DNA of 64,000 bases from Apus apus (taxonomy: Eukaryota; Chordata; Aves; Apodiformes; Apodidae), in contig NC_067285.1 of NCBI RefSeq assembly GCF_020740795.1, positions 16,422,001 to 16,486,000 on the forward strand, in the 5' to 3' direction. Numbering within the stretch: position 1 is the stretch's first letter; every line of letters starts with the position of its first letter. Shown here one piece after another: positions 61,935 through 64,000 of this stretch. Position numbers and translations under genes: made by a program. Under the pieces are notes generated by a model that saw only the letters and a list, made by a program, of their open reading frames with translations, ran no database searches and was not told where the DNA came from.

Positions 61935-64000
61935 CTAAAAAACAAAGCCCAGAAACATGTAGATGAATTACACAAAAACTAAGCAACTACCATTTTGTAA
62001 AGAAAACAAGAGTGTATACTTCTGTCCACTACATCTATATTACTTTGGTAATTTCGAATTGGAAGTGCATAGAAGTTTTAAAGTCTTTTACTTAAAAATA
62101 AACAACATGGAGTAGTACTCTGTGTAATCATTTTCTCCTATATTAGGTACTTAAACATATTGCATAAACATTTAAGTCTCAATATAAAAAGCCACCCACC
62201 TTTAAATACTGTTTTGAAGTAACTAAAGTAAAAACAACATGGTAAATGCTGACCCCTGGAGGATATTTTTAAAGATAAAAGAACCCCAAGTACTCACTGC
62301 AGTGCATTTTGGAAAAATAAAACAACAAAAAAAAAGGCAAAAACAACCACAAAAAACACTCCAGGAAGTTTTTTAGGATTCCCTAAGAATTCCATTGTTC
62401 TTAACAGTAATTTAAAGTATATTTCAATTATCTAAAAGAAAAACACAAATTTACACAAATTCTAATATATTTTTTATTTAAGATCAAACTGAAAATCTCC
62501 TAAGGTACACTGCAACTCAAGAAAAAAAAAAACCAACAGTTAAAATTCCTCTGAAAATTATTAGTGTGCTTGATGGGAAAGTTTTGTTCATAAACATCTG
62601 TTTGCCAAGAGAAAAATACCAGCTGACCTAAGTACTAAGTACTTGCAGTCTCTCAGACAGGTGAATTTTTTTAATCAGAATTACTGTAAAAGGGCTTTCT
62701 AAATTATATCCATTATACATCTAACTATAGTGGAATGAATTCCAGAGCACAGAGTAAGTCACACAAGGGTTTTTGGAAAAGAGAATGGGCTGTAGGGGGA
62801 AGGCTCAGCCGATGACCAAGGACAATGAACAAATCCTGTGCTACAAAACATTCGAACGGGAATTCTAAAGATCCAGCATTTGAAAGGTCTTGTCCAAAAG
62901 ACTCATCACACACCAAAGCACGCTCATTTAACTACATTCTCCATAAACAGCTAAACAGACTAGGCAACTTGAAGGTGAGATTTTATATTATCTATTCACT
63001 TCTAATCTGAAATTACCATGGCAATACAGATTTAGTGACCAAAAATCTACCCTTCGTTTCCTTTACAAACAGGCCAAAGTCTGCCCACCAAGTGAAACTG
63101 AACAGAAAATTTATTTGGTTACTTTCTTAATTTTGTATTACTTGAGCAGGAGGGTTGGAAAAGAAGACCTTCAAAGGTCCAGTCCAACCTCAACCGCTCT
63201 GTGATCCTGTGATGACTTTTCAGCAAGGTCAGAGCATAAACAACTAAAACAAAACAGACTAAAAAAATATACATGTAACAATCAGAATTGGTATTTGGTG
63301 GTATGTTCTTACGAATACTATTTGTTTCTTGTAACTTGGAGAAAGACCTGTGGATATGTGAGAATGAGTAAATGTAATGTTGTAAGTTACATATTTACCA
63401 AAAGGATAATCTACTCACAGCTATTTTAGACTTTATACTTTAAACGTGTAGGAGCATTAGGAGGAATTCCAGCAAAGAAATAAAAAATGGCTCTGAGTAG
63501 ATTAGCTGTGTGCAATGGAGAATTACTGCAGTGTATAAGAGTTACATGAATTTCACTAGACAAAAAAAAAAAGCCTGACTCTTCCTTTAGAGCAAAATAA
63601 GGGAAGTGAATTTTACAAATATAAAGACCAAGTATAAGCTACATGATGATTCTTTCAGTACCAATATGTAATCACATTAGTCAGTCAAACATTTCTAATT
63701 TACTGTCTTGATACAAACAGCTCTGCTCACTGCAATATTTAAACATGGTTAACTGTGGAAGCATTTAAAAACACAGTGCTTGTATTTATGATAAAATAGT
63801 ATTTCTTTAGTATTTCCCTAGAGAACATATAGCTATCAGGTAGACACAGAATAACAAGGTACACATGTCTTAAGAAACACTGGAACAGATCAAACAGCAA
63901 GTCCATTTACTGTAAAATCAATTCTACAAAGTATACAATGGTAGAGAGTGAGAAATTGTGATTTACTGACTGCCAAAACTAAGCTCTATATAGCATATCA
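61935..64000 (-). other. IDE: IDE intron 10 (partial)
   Basis: Sequence upstream of the exon 11 acceptor on the IDE strand. The exon 10 ending expected before YYPIEEV (GILH) was not found, so it lies beyond the window. It holds one CR1 end near 63.2 kb. Confidence 0.7.
63145..63213 (+). mobile_element. CR1 LINE 3'-terminal fragment in IDE intron 10
   Basis: Sense-oriented end with GGGTTGGAA, ACCTTCAAAGGTCC, TCCAACCTCAACC and two terminal CTGTGAT octamer repeats. About 70 bp; 5'-truncated and antisense to IDE. Confidence 0.85.

Overview
The window is vertebrate nuclear DNA, almost certainly from a bird. It is AT-rich and CpG-poor. Its genes are split into short exons with long introns. Its recognisable interspersed repeats are CR1 LINE 3' ends, two of them ending in the ATTCTATGAT-type octamer repeats typical of birds. 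The species cannot be told from the sequence alone.

Layout: (1) 1-7162, + strand: the 3' part of MARCHF5 (MARCH5), a mitochondrial outer-membrane RING-CH E3 ubiquitin ligase. Its last four coding exons are present (2869-2999, 5067-5250, 5682-5848, 7046-7162). The RING exons lie upstream of the window. (2) About 7163-9350: probable MARCHF5 3' UTR and flank with several AATAAA signals. (3) About 9350-27900: intergenic DNA with two CR1 copies, one orphan CpG island (21180-21600), and weak minus-strand evidence for an unrecognised transcript running from the island toward 17.6 kb. (4) About 27900-30471: probable 3' UTR of IDE. (5) 30472-61934, - strand: the C-terminal part of IDE (insulin-degrading enzyme, M16 metalloprotease). 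Fifteen consecutive coding exons join in frame, matching mammalian exons 11-25, and there is one additional alternative exon (15b). Upstream IDE exons, including the zinc-binding HxxEH exon, lie beyond 64000.

The two genes converge tail to tail, as in the mammalian MARCHF5-IDE(-KIF11-HHEX) block. All IDE junctions were placed by reading frame and splice signals; the 15 constitutive pieces add up to 1734 nt (577 codons plus stop), which fits the known 1019-residue protein without indels.

Most notable observations: an intact, equal-length duplicate of IDE exon 15 (15a/15b, both 145 nt, about half identical), whose length forces mutually exclusive use; a GC-AG intron after IDE exon 12; the orphan CpG island carrying an E2F-type motif and a plausible first-exon donor; a small minus-strand ORF with three N-glycosylation sequons next to a hydrophobic segment; and a compact cluster of four TAATTA homeodomain cores inside a palindrome just beyond the IDE 3' end. 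No operons, CRISPR arrays or prokaryotic features are present.
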